The notes under the pieces are model-generated. The model searched no databases. It had not been told where the DNA came from and saw only the letters and a program-made list of their open reading frames with translations. Source: Amphibacillus jilinensis Y1 (GTDB taxonomy: Bacteria > Bacillota > Bacilli > Bacillales > Amphibacillaceae). From it: a DNA stretch of 64,000 bases. A program made the position numbers and the translations under genes. The DNA lies in assembly GCF_000306965.1 (NCBI RefSeq), contig NZ_JH976442.1, forward strand, positions 36,703 through 100,702. Direction: 5' to 3'. Positions 45,961-54,415 of this stretch are shown here, one piece after another (position 1 is the first letter of the stretch; each line of letters opens with the position of its first letter).

Positions 45961-46791
45961 TCAATCGCCACCTGTTTCTACAGGTAATTCAGGATAAGAA
46001 ATCCAATCACTATAACTACCTGGATATAATTTAATATTTTTATAGCCAAGAGCAGTTAAAGCTAAATAATTCATACATGCAGATACGCCAGATCCACAAG
46101 ATAGAATCACTTCATTATTCGGATCCAAATCACCAAAATAGTTGCTCAGCTCCTCCTTAGAGCGCCATTTCCCGTCCTCATTTAACACAGCTGTCCACTC
46201 AAAACATTTAGCCCCTGGTATATGACCTGCCTTATGATATAACGGTTCGGTCAAACCCAAATAACGCTCTTTAGCGCGCGCATCAATCAGAATACTCGTA
46301 TCGGCATGGCGTTGTCGCTTCACATCATCAATATTAACGACCATTGCTTGGTTTACTTCAGCTTGGTAATGTTGCTTTACTGGTCTCTTAACGATAGATG
46401 TACTTGGGAAACCTTGGTCTGCCCAAGCTTGATAACCACCATCCAAAATATATTTCTTTTCATGACCATAGTAGTCAAGCAACCAATACAACCGAGCCGC
46501 AAACATCGCATTACCTTGATCATAAATAACTACTGTTGTATCTTTATTAATACCTGCCTGACTTAATTTATCTAAAAACACGTGTGAATCTGGTAGCGGA
46601 TGTTGACCACCATGTTCAAGTGGTTTAGAAGACATGTCTTGATTCAAACCAAAGTATTGAGCACCTGGAATATGACCCTGTTTATACATTTGGTACCCTT
46701 TCTCTGGGTTAAGCAATTCAAAGCGCGTGTCGATAATCACGACGCCAGATATCTGATCATAGAGCTGATCAACATTTATTAAAAACTCCAT
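45961..46791 (-). CDS. thiosulfate/3-mercaptopyruvate sulfurtransferase
   Basis: The 276-residue protein has two rhodanese domains. The catalytic cysteine is in the second, in VILSCGSGVSACMNYLAL near residue 231. The corresponding loop of the first domain lacks cysteine (IYDQGNAMFA), as in SseA-type enzymes. CGSGVSA is the mercaptopyruvate-type loop variant. The enzyme moves sulfur from mercaptopyruvate or thiosulfate to a thiophilic acceptor. It is a single gene. Confidence 0.9.
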   Translation of the reverse strand: MEFLINVDQLYDQISGVVIIDTRFELLNPEKGYQMYKQGHIPGAQYFGLNQDMSSKPLEHGGQHPLPDSHVFLDKLSQAGINKDTTVVIYDQGNAMFAARLYWLLDYYGHEKKYILDGGYQAWADQGFPSTSIVKRPVKQHYQAEVNQAMVVNIDDVKRQRHADTSILIDARAKERYLGLTEPLYHKAGHIPGAKCFEWTAVLNEDGKWRSKEELSNYFGDLDPNNEVILSCGSGVSACMNYLALTALGYKNIKLYPGSYSDWISYPELPVETGGD

Positions 46792-46878
46792 CCCTCACCC
46801 CTCCTACTTTTGAAATGATATCTATTGATTACTGATCAATAAGTCGATTTTAATTATCCTATGTAGAGGACATGATTG

Positions 46879-46981
46879 GTCACAGATAACCGTCCGTAAA
46901 CACAAGCTAATGTCCTGATCAACTCCGCTACCAATCAGTGGGAGAAGAACGAAAGTACCCACTGATTGAAGATTCGCTTTA
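46879..46981 (-). repeat. family 1 element, copy K (left arm of hairpin 2 deleted)
   Basis: Read on the minus strand it starts exactly at the fni stop codon (TAAAGCGAATCTTCAATC), keeps AGTGGGTAC and TTCTTCTCCCACTGATTGG as hairpin 1, then goes from GACATTAGC straight to TTTACGGACGGTTATCTGTG. The segment CGTCCGTTATCACCCGCC to AGGCGGGC found in full copies is missing. Confidence 0.82.
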
Positions 46982-48007
46982 TGTTAAAAGCACACGATCC
47001 GTTTGTCTTAACGCTTGAATTGTTTTTATACCAAGCCCAAACATGGCCATTTTCAATTCCAGTTCACGTGTCTCCATTGCATTCAGCACCGCTTCAGTCG
47101 AAGTCGTTGCTTGTTTCAGAATAGAGCGTGCAAATCCAACATGACTTGCGCCTAGAGCCATGGCTTTAGCTGCATCTACGCCTGTACGCATTCCTCCGCT
47201 TGCAATAAGTGGGCAATCATTCACCTTTTCTTTAATCGATACTAAGCTTTCAATAGTAGAGATTCCCCAATCCACAAAAGCCTCAGCTGCTTCCTTGCGA
47301 ATTGAATCATTCGAACGTAGTTTTTCAACTTGACTCCAAGACGTCCCTCCAGCACCAGCAACATCAATAAATTGGATACCGACATCTTTAAGTTTTTTAG
47401 CAGTTTGTCCATCGATACCCCAACCCACTTCCTTAATGCCAACAGGGATTTCAAGATTTTTTGTCAGTTGATCTATTTTAGGTAACAAGTTCTCAAAGTT
47501 CGTATCACCATTTGTTTGGATAACTTCTTGAATTGAATTTAAATGCAGTACGAGCGCCGTCGACCCGGTCATATTAACGATGTCTTTACATTGTTCAGCA
47601 GAAAATCCATAATTCAATTGAACCGCACCTAGATTAGCAACAATCGGGATCGTAGGTGCATATTTACGAATTTGAAAAGATTCACGGAAACTTTCTTTTT
47701 CAATTAAGGCCCGCGTTGAACCTAAGGCAAAAACCCAGCCTCGCTCTTCTGCGGCAGTTGCCAAATGTTTGTTAATTTCACCAGCTTGTTCCGCACCACC
47801 TGTCATTGAACTAATTAAAAAAGGCGTTGCGATTGGGGTTCCCAAAAAAGAAGTGTTTAACTCTATATCATTGAAATCAATTTCAGGCAAGGCATTATGA
47901 ACAAGGCGGACCGATTCCATCCCTGAAGTAATTCCTTTTCCAGCCACTTGATCTGTTAAACATAAAGTAATATGCTCAGCTTTGCGTTTGTTAATTTCAC
48001 TTCCCAT
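46979..48007 (-). CDS. fni: type 2 isopentenyl-diphosphate delta-isomerase
   Basis: This FMN- and NADPH-dependent isomerase interconverts isopentenyl and dimethylallyl diphosphate. Typical parts are [11 protein letters not shown] at the N-terminus, [21 protein letters not shown] near residue 65, [14 protein letters not shown] [16 protein letters not shown] near residue 195, and [20 protein letters not shown] near residue 265. The ATG at 48007 lies eight bases after GGGAG. A ruined carotenoid synthase gene lies directly upstream in the same direction, so the gene may once have fed a carotenoid operon; it is still needed for other isoprenoids. Confidence 0.95.
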   Translation of the reverse strand: MGSEINKRKAEHITLCLTDQVAGKGITSGMESVRLVHNALPEIDFNDIELNTSFLGTPIATPFLISSMTGGAEQAGEINKHLATAAEERGWVFALGSTRALIEKESFRESFQIRKYAPTIPIVANLGAVQLNYGFSAEQCKDIVNMTGSTALVLHLNSIQEVIQTNGDTNFENLLPKIDQLTKNLEIPVGIKEVGWGIDGQTAKKLKDVGIQFIDVAGAGGTSWSQVEKLRSNDSIRKEAAEAFVDWGISTIESLVSIKEKVNDCPLIASGGMRTGVDAAKAMALGASHVGFARSILKQATTSTEAVLNAMETRELELKMAMFGLGIKTIQALRQTDRVLLT

Positions 48008-48027
48008 CAATAAAACTCCCTTTTTAA

Positions 48028-48436
48028 CTATTTAGTTAACATCATTAGCAATTTAGCTTTTCGCTGATTTGTAACAATCGCACGTTTATGAAAAACTTGG
48101 TATTGATTCTCTTTCACAACTTTAATAATTTCTCGATAAGTGATTAATTACTTGTTGTTCCCATTGTAACTCAGTATAATGATGCTTTATCATTATTTCA
48201 AGCGGGATATATCGTCTACCAAGCTTTTGATCGGCGCCAATGTCTCGAATAATATTAACAATCTGCATGGCTTTACCTAGTGCAATACCGGATTCAATCA
48301 AAGCACGATCGGGGGTTGGATGTAAGATTGGAATCAGCATCTCACCTACAGAACCTGCAACTCGATAGCAATAATCCTCTAATGCTTCCATTGTATCATA
48401 AGTTGTTTGAATATAATCAAGTCGTTGCTTGCTCAA
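48028..48436 (-). pseudogene. squalene/phytoene synthase family remnant (crtM/crtB-like)
   Basis: The frame starting near 48436 (YDTMEALEDYCYRVAGSVGE, then IVNIIRDIGADQKLGRRYIP) contains the second aspartate-rich motif of the family. It stops at 48122. In another frame LHKRAIVTN-like sequence QVFHKRAIVTNQRKAKLLMM runs on to a stop at 48028, matching the family C-terminus. The N-terminal third, with the first aspartate-rich motif, and a piece between the two frames are missing. So the gene is dead by truncation, deletion and frameshift. It would have made diapophytoene or phytoene. Confidence 0.8.
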
Positions 48437-48525
48437 GTTTTCCTCTCTTTTTAAAAAACCTCTTGATCTGAAATGCGTTTCATCAATTATGATGAATTCA
48501 AATCAATCGAAAGGGGTTTTTAATA

Positions 48526-48678
48526 ATGATAGTAGGGCTGTTAACCTTTATATTACTCTGTTCTTCTATTTTATTTTTCGCTGGCTCCGCGATAAGATGG
48601 GCTGATAAAGCCAACACACAACATCATATCGTTAAGGAAACCGATCCTTATGCCCGTTTATTTAATATTTATTACTAA
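48526..48678 (+). CDS. 50-residue single-span membrane protein
   Basis: The frame MIVGLLTFILLCSSILFFAG continues SAIRWADKANTQHHIVKETD and ends YARLFNIYY. The first 20 residues form one membrane helix, followed by a charged cytoplasmic tail. AAGGGG lies about 10 bases before the ATG. It is too short to judge by coding statistics, and no family is recognised. The stop codon touches family 1 copy L. Confidence 0.5.
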   Translation: MIVGLLTFILLCSSILFFAGSAIRWADKANTQHHIVKETDPYARLFNIYY

Positions 48679-48821
48679 TAACCGTCCGTAAAACGCCCGC
48701 CTCAAAATAGAGAACAGATCATCCATTTAGCGGGAACTAACGGACGCTCATGTTCGGATTCACTCAACGACCAATCAGTGAGAGAAGAGCGCAAACCCTA
48801 CTGATTGAAAATTTGTTTTAT
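48677..48821 (-). repeat. family 1 element, copy L (well preserved)
   Basis: Read on the minus strand it has TTTTCAATCAGTAGGG, CTTCTCTCACTGATTGG, GTTGAGTGAATCCGAACATG, AGCGTCCGTTAGTTCCCGC, CTCTATTTTGAGGCGGGCG and TTTTACGGACGGTTATTAG. Hairpin 2 pairs CGTCCGT with ACGGACG and CCCGC with GCGGG. Confidence 0.85.
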
Positions 48822-48914
48822 TAAGCTCGTTATACAACAAAATTTCAAGTATTATCGGTGAAAACAAAGCTATGGTAAAATAAAATTATATCTATATAAA
48901 TGGAGTTGAAATTG

Positions 48915-50153
48915 ATGAGACAAACCATGGTGAATCGTTTTATTTCTTATGTCAAGATCGATACACAGTCTAACGAGGACATATCCACTTGCCCTTCAAC
49001 TGAAGGACAATGGCAATTAGCCAAGCAACTCGTTAACGAGTTAGAGGCTATTGGTATGACAGAAGTGACGCTAGATGAGTACGGCTACGTCATGGCTACT
49101 TTACCAGCGAATACGGATCAGAAACTTGAAACGATCGGCTTTTTAGCTCACCTTGATACAGCTACTGACTTCACTGGAAAAAATGTAAATCCACAAATCA
49201 TAGAAGATTATGATGGTAAAGATATCGTTCTTAACAGCACCGATCAAATTGTCATGCGCGTATCTGATTATCCAGCACTAAAAAACTATCAAGGCCAGTC
49301 ACTGATCACTACGGATGGGACAACTTTGCTTGGGGCAGATAATAAGGCAGGTATTGCAGAAATTATTACCGCAATGGAATATTTAATGCATCATCCTGAG
49401 ATCAAACATGGCAAAATCCGAGTTGCCTTCACACCAGATGAAGAAATTGGACGTGGACCTCATAAATTTGATGTGGAAGCATTTGGCGCTGACTATGCTT
49501 ATACAGTAGATGGCGGACCAATTGGAGAACTACAATATGAGAGTTTTAATGCTGCTGCGGCTAAAATAACCTTTAAAGGTAACAATGTCCACCCAGGTAC
49601 AGCAAAAAATAAGATGATTAATGCGATGAAGTTAGCAATGGCATTTCATGACCGTCTTCCTGCTGAACAGGCTCCTGAATTTACAGAGGGATATGAAGGG
49701 TTTTATCACCTCTTATCTTTTACAGGCACCACAGAGATGGCTAAGCTATATTATATTATTCGTGACCATGATCATCAGGCATTCCAGAGTAAAAAAGAGC
49801 GCTTAACTAAGCTCGAAATGGAGTTCAAACAGAAATATGGTCAACAATCCATTCATCTCGAATTAACTGATCAATATTACAATATGCGCGATAAAATTGA
49901 GCCTGTTAAACATATTGTTGATATTGCTGCCAACGCAATGAAGGCACTTGGTATTAATCCCATCATTGCACCTATACGTGGCGGAACAGACGGCTCTCAA
50001 CTTTCTTTCAAGGGATTACCAACACCTAATCTATTTACTGGTGGAGAGAACTTTCACGGGAAATACGAGTACATTTCAATTGATCACATGGAAAAAGCCG
50101 TACAGACAATTGTGAAAATTAGTCAGCTCTTTGCAGAACAAAAAAGTATTTAA
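48915..50153 (+). CDS. pepT: peptidase T (tripeptide aminopeptidase)
   Basis: PepT removes the N-terminal residue of tripeptides in the cytoplasm and belongs to M20 metallopeptidases. Metal-site motifs are [10 protein letters not shown] near residue 75, [13 protein letters not shown] near residue 137, [15 protein letters not shown] near residue 172 and the [22 protein letters not shown] segment near residue 358. The ATG at 48915 lies nine bases from GGAG; a start at 48900 would cover that site. The 412-residue size is normal. A terminator follows. Confidence 0.95.
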   Translation: MRQTMVNRFISYVKIDTQSNEDISTCPSTEGQWQLAKQLVNELEAIGMTEVTLDEYGYVMATLPANTDQKLETIGFLAHLDTATDFTGKNVNPQIIEDYDGKDIVLNSTDQIVMRVSDYPALKNYQGQSLITTDGTTLLGADNKAGIAEIITAMEYLMHHPEIKHGKIRVAFTPDEEIGRGPHKFDVEAFGADYAYTVDGGPIGELQYESFNAAAAKITFKGNNVHPGTAKNKMINAMKLAMAFHDRLPAEQAPEFTEGYEGFYHLLSFTGTTEMAKLYYIIRDHDHQAFQSKKERLTKLEMEFKQKYGQQSIHLELTDQYYNMRDKIEPVKHIVDIAANAMKALGINPIIAPIRGGTDGSQLSFKGLPTPNLFTGGENFHGKYEYISIDHMEKAVQTIVKISQLFAEQKSI

Positions 50154-50264
50154 TGGTGAAAACCTATTAGAAAAGTTAATCCATCAACAAATCTGCGTAT
50201 TTTTCTGATACTTTGCACTTAACATTTTTAATTTTGTTCATGTTACGCTATTCTACTATGCAAA

Positions 50265-50306
50265 AAAACGCGGATATTCAATTAACCAGTAAATCCGCGT
50301 TTTCCA
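50265..50306 (+). terminator. pepT terminator
   Basis: AAAACGCGGAT / ATCCGCGTTTT form a perfect 11-base stem with a 17-base loop, with TTTTCC on the plus strand. Confidence 0.75.
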
Positions 50307-50321
50307 TGATCATTTGAATAT

Positions 50322-50410
50322 AAAACGACCAATCAGCGGGCACTTCCATTCTTCTCCCATTGATTGGCCATTGAGTAAATTCGAACATGAGCGTCCGTTA
50401 TCTGTGATGA
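50322..50410 (+). repeat. family 1 element, copy M (hairpin 2 deleted)
   Basis: GACCAATCAGCGGGC and TTCTTCTCCCATTGATTGG form hairpin 1. CATTGAGTAAATTCGAACAT and GAGCGTCCGTTATCTGTGATG follow. The whole interior of hairpin 2 is missing between GTCCGTTA and the terminal TCTGTGAT, a deletion that could have used the repeated GTTATC. Confidence 0.8.
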
Positions 50411-50434
50411 ATGTGTACTAGATAATATAAGTAA

Positions 50435-50561
50435 TCACAAACATAGTATAGCAAAGAAAATAATAAGATAAGTAGCATACTTGATAAAGGCTACGCCTAC
50501 CTTACTAGGATCTGTCTTTTTTCTCGGTTTTCTCCACTTCTACATCTTTATTTTGATCCAT
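50435..50561 (-). pseudogene. frameshifted small membrane protein gene
   Basis: From the ATG at 50561 (nine bases after AAAAGGAG) the frame reads MDQNKDVEVEKTEKKDRS and stops. If one base of the six-A run in it is removed, the frame continues TDPSKVGVAFIKYATYLIIF and FAILCL to a stop at 50435: a short acidic N-terminus, a TDPSKV link and one membrane helix, a coherent small membrane protein. The break in a homopolymer could be real, phase-variable, or a sequencing error. Confidence 0.55.
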
Positions 50562-50630
50562 ATTATCCATCTCCTTTTACAAACACAAGCATTTACCAAC
50601 TGTTTACCCGCTGAATTAGGAGCTAAACAT

Positions 50631-51164
50631 TCATGTTCGGGGTTGTCGATCATTGTTAAGTAAATACTCAATTCTTTGATCCAATTTGGTGATCCGTTGT
50701 AATGCGAGTTGATCAGTTATTTTCCGATAGTGGTGGGCGCCTCCTGCTTCTTCTACTTTTGTATCCGCTTGAACAACAACCTGTTGAAGTGGGGTTAGCT
50801 TTAAGAAACCCTCTGGTAAATAGGAGTCTGTATGAAGTAATACAGCTAATGCGATGGCTTTTGCATCTTTTCGTTGTTCGCCTTGACGAATTAACAATTT
50901 ATGTGCACGCTCTGCTCCTTTAATAGCATGAATATCATTTTCCTTATATTGATCAAAATCCCACGTGCCATTTTGATACCACTGATAGTGACCAATATCA
51001 TGAAGAAAACCTGCCTTAGCTGCATGGTCTGGATTCACACAGGACTTCACGGCGATATCAACCGCACATTCCGCCACATCAATCGCATGAGCCATCCCTG
51101 AACGCTTAACATATTTTTGGACAATATGGTGGTGAAACAATTGTTCAAGTGTTACAGCACGCAC
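50631..51164 (-). CDS. HD-domain protein (predicted phosphohydrolase)
   Basis: The 177-residue protein has the HD-superfamily metal motif AGFLHDIGHYQW near residue 60, an upstream histidine-bearing helix (MAHAIDVAECAVDIA) and DADTK-like VQADTKVEEAG near residue 140. It is related to YqeK-like and other small HD hydrolases that act on nucleotides, but the substrate is unknown. The GTG at 51164 is seven bases from GGGAGG; longer frames would include that site. Confidence 0.75.
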   Translation of the reverse strand: MRAVTLEQLFHHHIVQKYVKRSGMAHAIDVAECAVDIAVKSCVNPDHAAKAGFLHDIGHYQWYQNGTWDFDQYKENDIHAIKGAERAHKLLIRQGEQRKDAKAIALAVLLHTDSYLPEGFLKLTPLQQVVVQADTKVEEAGGAHHYRKITDQLALQRITKLDQRIEYLLNNDRQPRT

Positions 51165-51257
51165 GTCATCACCTCCCAAAACCACGAATCAGTTTTATAT
51201 TGTTTTTAAAAATAGCACATCCCCTTCTCTATTTCAAGTAAATGTTTTGTAATATTA

Positions 51258-51412
51258 ATAAAGCGAACCTTGAATCCTTAGGTTTTCGCTCTTCCTTCTG
51301 ATTGATAATTGCAAGAATCAGAACATTAGTTTTCGTTATCACCCGCCTAAATAGATGTAGCGCTACGTTCTATCTCGAATCAGGTGTTTTACGAACAGTT
51401 ATCTGTGATTAA
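51258..51412 (+). repeat. family 1 element, copy N
   Basis: GCGAACCTTGAATCC, GCTCTTCCTTCTGATTG, TTGCAAGAATCAGAACATTAG, CGTTATCACCCGCCTAAATA and TTTTACGAACAGTTATCTGT occur in order. Here it lies upstream of queC rather than after a gene, and the start of a longer queC frame would fall inside it. Confidence 0.8.
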
Positions 51413-51464
51413 ACCTATATTTGTGTTAAAATATGGGTTACCAATCAAAAGAAGGATGATAAAC

Positions 51465-52118
51465 GTGATTAATGATAAGGCAGTTGTTGTGTTTAGTGGT
51501 GGACAAGATAGTACCACATGTTTATTTTGGGCACAAGATAAATTTAAGGAGGTTGAAGTGGTTACCTTTGATTATAACCAAAGGCATCAAGAGGAATTAG
51601 AAGTAGCAAAGGAGATTGCTCAGGAATTGGGCGTAAAGCACCGCATCTTAGATATGGCACTGCTTAATCAACTCGCACCTAACGCCCTTACTCGGGATGA
51701 CATCGAGATTTCAGAAGGAAATAATGGTGAACTTCCTTCAACATTTGTGCCGGGAAGAAATTTATTATTTATTACCTTTGCAACCATCTATGCCAGCCAG
51801 ATAGGAGCCAAACATATTATTACCGGCGTATGTGAAACTGATTTTAGTGGTTACCCTGACTGCCGAGATGTGTTTATTAAATCTTTAAATGTAACTTTAA
51901 ATTTATCTATGGATCAACAATTTGTTATCCATACCCCACTTATGTGGTTAAACAAAGCTGAAACATGGGCACTAGCTGACCGCCTTGATGCCTTCACCTT
52001 TGTTCGTGACAAAACACTAACCTGCTATGAAGGTATACGGGGTTCCGGTTGTGGTGAATGTCCTGCTTGCAAGCTCCGTCAACGTGGCCTCGATCAATTT
52101 CTGCAAAAAAATGTATAA
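51465..52118 (+). CDS. queC: 7-cyano-7-deazaguanine synthase
   Basis: QueC turns 7-carboxy-7-deazaguanine into preQ0, an intermediate of queuosine. The PP-loop [15 protein letters not shown] is at residues 8-22, and the C-terminal zinc-site cysteines are in [19 protein letters not shown]. The GTG at 51465 lies nine bases from GAAGG and is preferred over an ATG abutting that site and over a longer frame inside the repeat. queD, queE and queF are not adjacent. I looked for a preQ1 riboswitch in the leader and did not find one. Confidence 0.94.
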   Translation: MINDKAVVVFSGGQDSTTCLFWAQDKFKEVEVVTFDYNQRHQEELEVAKEIAQELGVKHRILDMALLNQLAPNALTRDDIEISEGNNGELPSTFVPGRNLLFITFATIYASQIGAKHIITGVCETDFSGYPDCRDVFIKSLNVTLNLSMDQQFVIHTPLMWLNKAETWALADRLDAFTFVRDKTLTCYEGIRGSGCGECPACKLRQRGLDQFLQKNV

Positions 52119-52132
52119 CCAAATCTTAGTCA

Positions 52133-52183
52133 TCTGGGACAAAACAAGACCCTTTAACTTTACTCTATCCCATTTGTCCCAGA
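52133..52183. repeat. short GGGACAAAA-ended inverted repeat, probable terminator
   Basis: TCTGGGACAAAA and CATTTGTCCCAGA are inverted around about 27 bases. The 11-base stem just after queC could end transcription. It shares its ends with the elements at 10112, 53964 and 62991. Confidence 0.65.
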
Positions 52184-52242
52184 CTACTTCATGTCATATT
52201 AAGGCTACTGGACAATTAAGTCATTTCACCGCTTTCAATAAA

Positions 52243-53136
52243 TCACTGTTCGTTTTCATGTTGTAATAAAAAATGATAAAGAGCACCGTACAGGTTAGCA
52301 GCACTTCTAAAATGACAAGTGACAACATGTGGCGAAGCCATATGCAATGGATTATCGGCTTTAATTACTTCAATTGCCTCTTTTATTCCCGTTAATAAAG
52401 CTGGCTGGACACTTATTCCTCCCCCAATTGCCACGATCTCTGGATCAATAATATATTGTAAATTTAAAATTTGAACAGCAACATTTTTACAAAAACGTTC
52501 AAAAATAGTAACCGCCTCTGGATCTTGATTATTAATATACTGAAAGACACCTTGACCATCATTTCTTTCGAGCCCCTTTTGTTTAGCAATCTCATTTACC
52601 ATCCTTGAAGCGGAACAAGCTTTGCCAGCAAACGCTGCTTTTCCTGTCTCATGGTCATAACATTCCATAACATAACTCTGCTCACCTGCTTGTAAATGTA
52701 CACCGCGATGTAGTTTACCATCAATAATGATACCACCGCCAACACCGGTGCCTAAAACCAGGACAACACTCTGCTGATAATCTTTCACACTACCTTGCCA
52801 CTTCTCAGCTAACGCTGCACATTTCCCGTCATTTTCTATTGAAACAGGGACGTTACATTTTTTTTGAAGCTTGTTAGCAAGAGCTTGCTCGTGGAGATAA
52901 GTTAATGCTCCGCCATGATAGACAATACCCTGATTAACATCAACCGTCCCCGGGCAACTTATTGCGATGCCTTTAACTCGCTTGGAGAAACCTTGATATA
53001 TGGATGCCATTTTTTCAATTAACGTTTCAAGATCTTGATAAGGGGTTGGAAATTTTCCTTCATTAACTGGTTCGCCCGATCGTTCCATAGTCATATATTT
53101 GATGAATGTCCCGCCAATATCGAATACAAGATACAT
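52243..53136 (-). CDS. ROK family sugar kinase
   Basis: The kinase has the ATP phosphate-1 motif MYLVFDIGGTFIKY at the N-terminus, VLGTGVGGGIIIDGKLHRG near residue 135 and IGGGI near residue 250. The zinc-binding CxCGxxGC motif of typical ROK glucokinases is absent; the region reads AFAGKACSASRMV, as in BglK-like beta-glucoside kinases. So a beta-glucoside or cellobiose-derived substrate is possible, which would fit a plant-polymer user, but it is not shown. The ATG at 53136 follows GGAGTTG. A cre-like site lies just upstream. Confidence 0.85.
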   Translation of the reverse strand: MYLVFDIGGTFIKYMTMERSGEPVNEGKFPTPYQDLETLIEKMASIYQGFSKRVKGIAISCPGTVDVNQGIVYHGGALTYLHEQALANKLQKKCNVPVSIENDGKCAALAEKWQGSVKDYQQSVVLVLGTGVGGGIIIDGKLHRGVHLQAGEQSYVMECYDHETGKAAFAGKACSASRMVNEIAKQKGLERNDGQGVFQYINNQDPEAVTIFERFCKNVAVQILNLQYIIDPEIVAIGGGISVQPALLTGIKEAIEVIKADNPLHMASPHVVTCHFRSAANLYGALYHFLLQHENEQ

Positions 53137-53179
53137 ATAAACAACTCCATTCTTTCTAAACATCTATTACTCCTTATTA

Positions 53180-53193
53180 TACAAGCGCTTTCA
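53180..53193 (-). promoter_or_regulatory. cre-like site before the ROK kinase gene
   Basis: Read on the minus strand TGAAAGCGCTTGTA fits the CcpA consensus TGWNANCGNTNNCW with one mismatch. It is 44 bases upstream of the ATG, so it could overlap the promoter and mediate carbon catabolite repression. Confidence 0.55.
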
Positions 53194-53318
53194 TGATTTG
53201 CACAATAATATTTGTGTTTTTATTCATAATAATTAGCAAGCTATTTTAATAAAAAACAGACAAAATCAACGCATTAGTGTTAAAATTCATTAAGACAAAT
53301 AATTAAGGAGGTCAAAAT

Positions 53319-53954
53319 ATGACAACAGTATTATATATTACAGCGAACCCTAATGATGCCTCAATGTCATACAGTAAAGCAGTTGGGGATACGTTTATTA
53401 AGGCCTATCAAAAAAACAATCCTGATCATGAGGTTATCACGGTCGATCTTTATGCCTCTTATATCCCTTACATTGACTCGGAGGTATTCGCGGGCTGGGG
53501 CAAATTACAAAGTGGGGCGGATTTCACTTCATTAACAGAAGCTGAGCAAAACAAAGTCCAACGATTAGATGCGTTGTGTTCACAATTCATTGAAGCAGAC
53601 AAATACGTGATTGCTTCACCTTTGTGGAATTTATCCATTCCACCTATTTTAAAAGCTTACTTTGATGCAGTGGCGGTGGCCGGTAAAACATTTAAACACA
53701 CGGAACAAGGCGCTGTTGGACTATTAGCAGGTAAAAAGGCGCTACATATTCAGGCTAGTGGTGGCGTTTATTCACAAGGTCCTGGGGCTGCTAAAGAAAT
53801 GGGACATCGTTACGTCAAAACCATCCTTACTTTCTTTGGTGTTGAAGATTTACAAGGGCTATTTGTAGAAGGCCATGACCAAATGCCAGATCGAAAAGAA
53901 GACATTAAAGCAGAAGCTGAGCAACAAGCTCAAAATTTAGCCAAAACTTTTTAA
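53319..53954 (+). CDS. azoR: FMN-dependent NADH-azoreductase
   Basis: AzoR is a flavodoxin-fold quinone and azo reductase. It shows [21 protein letters not shown] near the N-terminus, the FMN-contacting [20 protein letters not shown] near residue 97 and [14 protein letters not shown] near residue 143. The length is 211 residues. AAGGAGGTC precedes the ATG. In B. subtilis relatives respond to quinones through YodB or MhqR; no such operator was identified here. Confidence 0.93.
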   Translation: MTTVLYITANPNDASMSYSKAVGDTFIKAYQKNNPDHEVITVDLYASYIPYIDSEVFAGWGKLQSGADFTSLTEAEQNKVQRLDALCSQFIEADKYVIASPLWNLSIPPILKAYFDAVAVAGKTFKHTEQGAVGLLAGKKALHIQASGGVYSQGPGAAKEMGHRYVKTILTFFGVEDLQGLFVEGHDQMPDRKEDIKAEAEQQAQNLAKTF

Positions 53955-53963
53955 GGATGAGTA

Positions 53964-54266
53964 GAGGTTGGGACAAAAGTAAAAGACGTAAGATCAGTTG
54001 CGAATGATCCGTTTGTTTTGTGAATGGATTATTCGTCTTTATTATATTAAAACGAATGATATCAAATAGCTGAGGAAATATGCGACACTCTAGCGGGAAC
54101 AGCACGAGCTGAAGATCCATTCAGTAAAGCGCTTTTGGCTTTACTGAATTAGCTGAAGCCGTGCCCGCAGAAAGGGAGTATATTTCCTCTGCGGGTATGT
54201 GATAAACCTACACATTCTAACATCATTCGTATTTGGAGAGCATATTTTGTTATGTCCCGGCCTCTC
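53964..54266. repeat. 303-bp GGGACAAAA-ended element with internal hairpins
   Basis: The ends GAGGTTGGGACAAAA and TTTTGTTATGTCCCGGCCTC are inverted. Inside, AGCGGGAACAGCACG pairs with CCGTGCCCGC, and ATTCAGTAAAGC pairs with GCTTTACTGAAT. Similar segments are frequent in related Bacillaceae genomes from memory. No gene is present in it. Confidence 0.7.
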
Positions 54267-54270
54267 CCCA

Positions 54271-54413
54271 TTTATCACAGATAACCGTCGGTAAAAGGTT
54301 CGCCTCAGAAAAGAGAGTAGAACCCGGGAGCTAACGGGCGGGCGCTAATGTCCTGATCTTTCAACTACTGATCAGTGGAAGAAGAGCGAAAACACCCATT
54401 GGCCTTCGTTTTA
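54271..54413 (-). repeat. family 1 element, copy O
   Basis: Read on the minus strand it starts directly after the permease stop with ATAAAACGAAGGCCAATGGG, followed by CTTCTTCCACTGATCAG, GATCAGGACATTAGCGCCCG, CGTTAGCTCCCGG and TTTTACCGACGGTTATCTGT. It abuts the GGGACAAAA element on its other side. Confidence 0.8.
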
Positions 54414-54415
54414 TA

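Noticed and set aside
51384..51464. Longer queC start
   Set aside because: The extra 27 codons lie partly in family 1 copy N and have no ribosome-binding site; the GTG at 51465 is well spaced from GAAGG.
51412..51464. preQ1 riboswitch before queC
   Set aside because: Neither the stem with the C-rich loop nor the A-rich tail of the aptamer could be found in the short leader.
9990..54413. CRISPR-like repeats
   Set aside because: The repeated segments are far apart, each in its own intergenic space and in both orientations, with no regular spacers and no cas genes.
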